This document shows, piece after piece, positions 6,015 to 7,419 of a stretch of 7,419 bases of DNA. The notes beneath the pieces are model-generated. The model was not told the DNA's origin. It saw nothing but the letters and a program-made list of their open reading frames with translations, and did not search any database. The translations under genes and the position numbers were made by a program. The stretch is from Gammaproteobacteria bacterium. GTDB lineage: Bacteria > Pseudomonadota > Gammaproteobacteria > Coxiellales > Coxiellaceae. The stretch covers positions 1 through 7,419 of the forward strand of contig JAJFJO010000190.1 of the NCBI GenBank assembly GCA_021774015.1, read 5' to 3'. Positions within the stretch are counted from its first letter, which is position 1; each line of letters opens with the position of its first letter.

Positions 6015-7400
6015 ATGACACCGGAACACCCCTTCCTATTAATAGGCGATCACTGCAAACACTGTCGCTATCTCAGCAACATATTCAATTTCATGGAAAT
6101 TCCTATTAATACCACCAAGCCTAACGAGTGGTCCAAACTGTATGATGACCGGCAGATTTATAGTTTTATCGTTTGTGGCTTTATGAGCAGCGATGATGTT
6201 AACAATACGCTTACTCAGATTTCTGACAACTGTACTGAGCTACCCCTCATGATGCTGGGAAAAATTAAAGATGACTTGCCTGACAACCTGGTAGATCAGT
6301 TGCCCGCTCCTCTATCCAAATCACGCCTGCTGCAGGCACTACAACGCGCACAAACCTATCGTGATAATTTACCACATCAACATTTTGCCGCAACGCACCC
6401 CGACCTCAATAATTTAATTGGCGAAAGCCAAGCAATGCAGGATTTACGACAAGTCATTACACAAGTAGCCAGCAGCGATACGAGCGTGCTGATCTTGGGA
6501 GAATCTGGCACAGGTAAAGATGTAGTCGCTTCCTCAATTCATAAACTGTCGAATCGCAATAAAAAATCATTCGTGCCCGTTAACTGTGGTGCTATTCCTG
6601 CAGATCTCATGGAAAGCGAACTCTTCGGTCATGAGAAAGGCGCATTTACGGGTGCATTAAACAAACGTCAAGGTCGCTTTGAACTGGCTAATAGCGGTAC
6701 GCTATTCCTCGATGAAATTGGAGATATGCCTTTAACCATGCAAGTGAAGTTATTGCGTGTATTGCAAGAGCGCCAATTTGAGCGCGTTGGCGGCAATGAA
6801 AGCATTAATGTGGATGTACGCATCATCGCTGCCACCAATCAGGACCTAGAAAAATCAATACAAAAAAAACAATTTCGCCAAGATTTATATTATCGGCTTA
6901 ATGTATTTCCTATTCAGGTAAAACCCTTACGTGAGCGCGCTGAAGATGTGCCTTTATTAATAGACTTCTTTGTGCAATCTATTGGGCAACGTTTGCAACG
7001 TCATATTGAATTCACCGAGACGGCGTTATGCGCATTATCAGATTACCTATGGCCAGGCAATATTCGCGAGCTGGCTAACTTTGTCGAGCGCATGATGGTA
7101 TTGCACCCTAGCGGGGTTGTGGATATAAAAGATCTGGATGCGAAGTTCCTTGCTGAAGCAGACGCCCATCCAAAAACCACGCTGCAAATACCCCATTCAA
7201 CACCCAGCAACGTTAACCTTAAAGAATTTATGGCACAGACAGAGGTGTCTTTAATACAAGATGCCCTACAACTCCATCAAGGTAACGTCAGCCAGGCAGC
7301 ACGGCACCTTTCGACTGGGCGCACCACGCTGATAGAAAAAATTCGTAAATATAAAATTCAGTATGACCGCAATAAACAAGATACGGAGGTAGAGGCATGA
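6015..7400 (+). CDS. fleQ: Flagellar master regulator FleQ/FlrA (sigma-54-dependent activator)
   Basis: FleQ/FlrA tops the polar-flagellum hierarchy, activating early genes with sigma-54. In Pseudomonas it also responds to c-di-GMP and the ATPase FleN. The 461 residues comprise a FleQ-type receiver-like domain without an obvious phospho-acceptor Asp (about 5-115, FLLIGDH...LLQALQRAQTYRDN), an AAA+ domain (about 132-375) and a Fis-type helix-turn-helix (about 421-447, HQGNVSQAARHLSTGRTTLIEK). AAA+ motifs are intact: Walker A GESGTGKD (162-169), GAFTGA (209-214), Walker B FLDEIGD (231-237), FRQDLYYRLNVFPI (287-300) and WPGNIRELANFVERM (346-360). Residues matching the P. aeruginosa c-di-GMP contacts appear replaced (N132, S173, S174, F318, S322). 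The start is fixed by AAGGAG before 6015; the upstream in-frame TTG lies inside the promoter. It ends in TGA, with 19 further bases in the window holding nothing recognisable. Confidence 0.93.
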   Translation: MTPEHPFLLIGDHCKHCRYLSNIFNFMEIPINTTKPNEWSKLYDDRQIYSFIVCGFMSSDDVNNTLTQISDNCTELPLMMLGKIKDDLPDNLVDQLPAPLSKSRLLQALQRAQTYRDNLPHQHFAATHPDLNNLIGESQAMQDLRQVITQVASSDTSVLILGESGTGKDVVASSIHKLSNRNKKSFVPVNCGAIPADLMESELFGHEKGAFTGALNKRQGRFELANSGTLFLDEIGDMPLTMQVKLLRVLQERQFERVGGNESINVDVRIIAATNQDLEKSIQKKQFRQDLYYRLNVFPIQVKPLRERAEDVPLLIDFFVQSIGQRLQRHIEFTETALCALSDYLWPGNIRELANFVERMMVLHPSGVVDIKDLDAKFLAEADAHPKTTLQIPHSTPSNVNLKEFMAQTEVSLIQDALQLHQGNVSQAARHLSTGRTTLIEKIRKYKIQYDRNKQDTEVEA

Positions 7401-7419
7401 TGTAACAGCGTGCCAATCT

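Overview
The window looks like chromosomal DNA of a flagellated, fairly AT-rich gammaproteobacterium. The ClpA fragment, the FleQ/FleR pair of sigma-54 activators and the FliA sigma factor all resemble the Pseudomonas/Vibrio/Legionella type of flagellar hierarchy. The base composition and the small lysine-rich secreted protein would fit a Legionellales-like lineage, but that placement is an inference from memory and not a search result.

Layout. Positions 1-936 (minus) hold the first 312 codons of clpA, which runs off the left edge. Its upstream neighbour is not clpS but a divergent gene (1186-1539, plus) for a small, very basic, exported protein of unknown function, with its own extended -10 promoter and a terminator-like hairpin. 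This gene converges on a DHA2-type 14-helix major facilitator transporter (1726-3285, minus). Further right lie three flagellar transcription regulators: fliA (sigma-28; 3444-4160, minus), fleR/flrC (4307-5677, minus) and, divergently, fleQ/flrA (6015-7400, plus).

How the genes work together. In the known hierarchy FleQ (with sigma-54) switches on early flagellar genes including fleSR, FleR activates the next tier, and FliA transcribes the late genes. Here the 337-base divergent fleR-fleQ spacer carries a good sigma-54 promoter facing fleR, a sigma-70-type promoter facing fleQ, and a FleQ-box-like sequence overlapping the fleQ -35 element. One site could therefore serve as autoregulatory operator for fleQ and as enhancer for fleR about 200 bases away. 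FliA lies 146 bases downstream of fleR on the same strand with no clear promoter of its own.

Most notable points: (1) the FleQ homologue appears to lack the residues that bind c-di-GMP in Pseudomonas aeruginosa FleQ; (2) FleR has a partly degenerate receiver domain and no adjacent fleS kinase gene; (3) regulators of three flagellar tiers are packed together with no structural flagellar gene in view. I saw no RNA genes, CRISPR array, insertion sequence or phage element.
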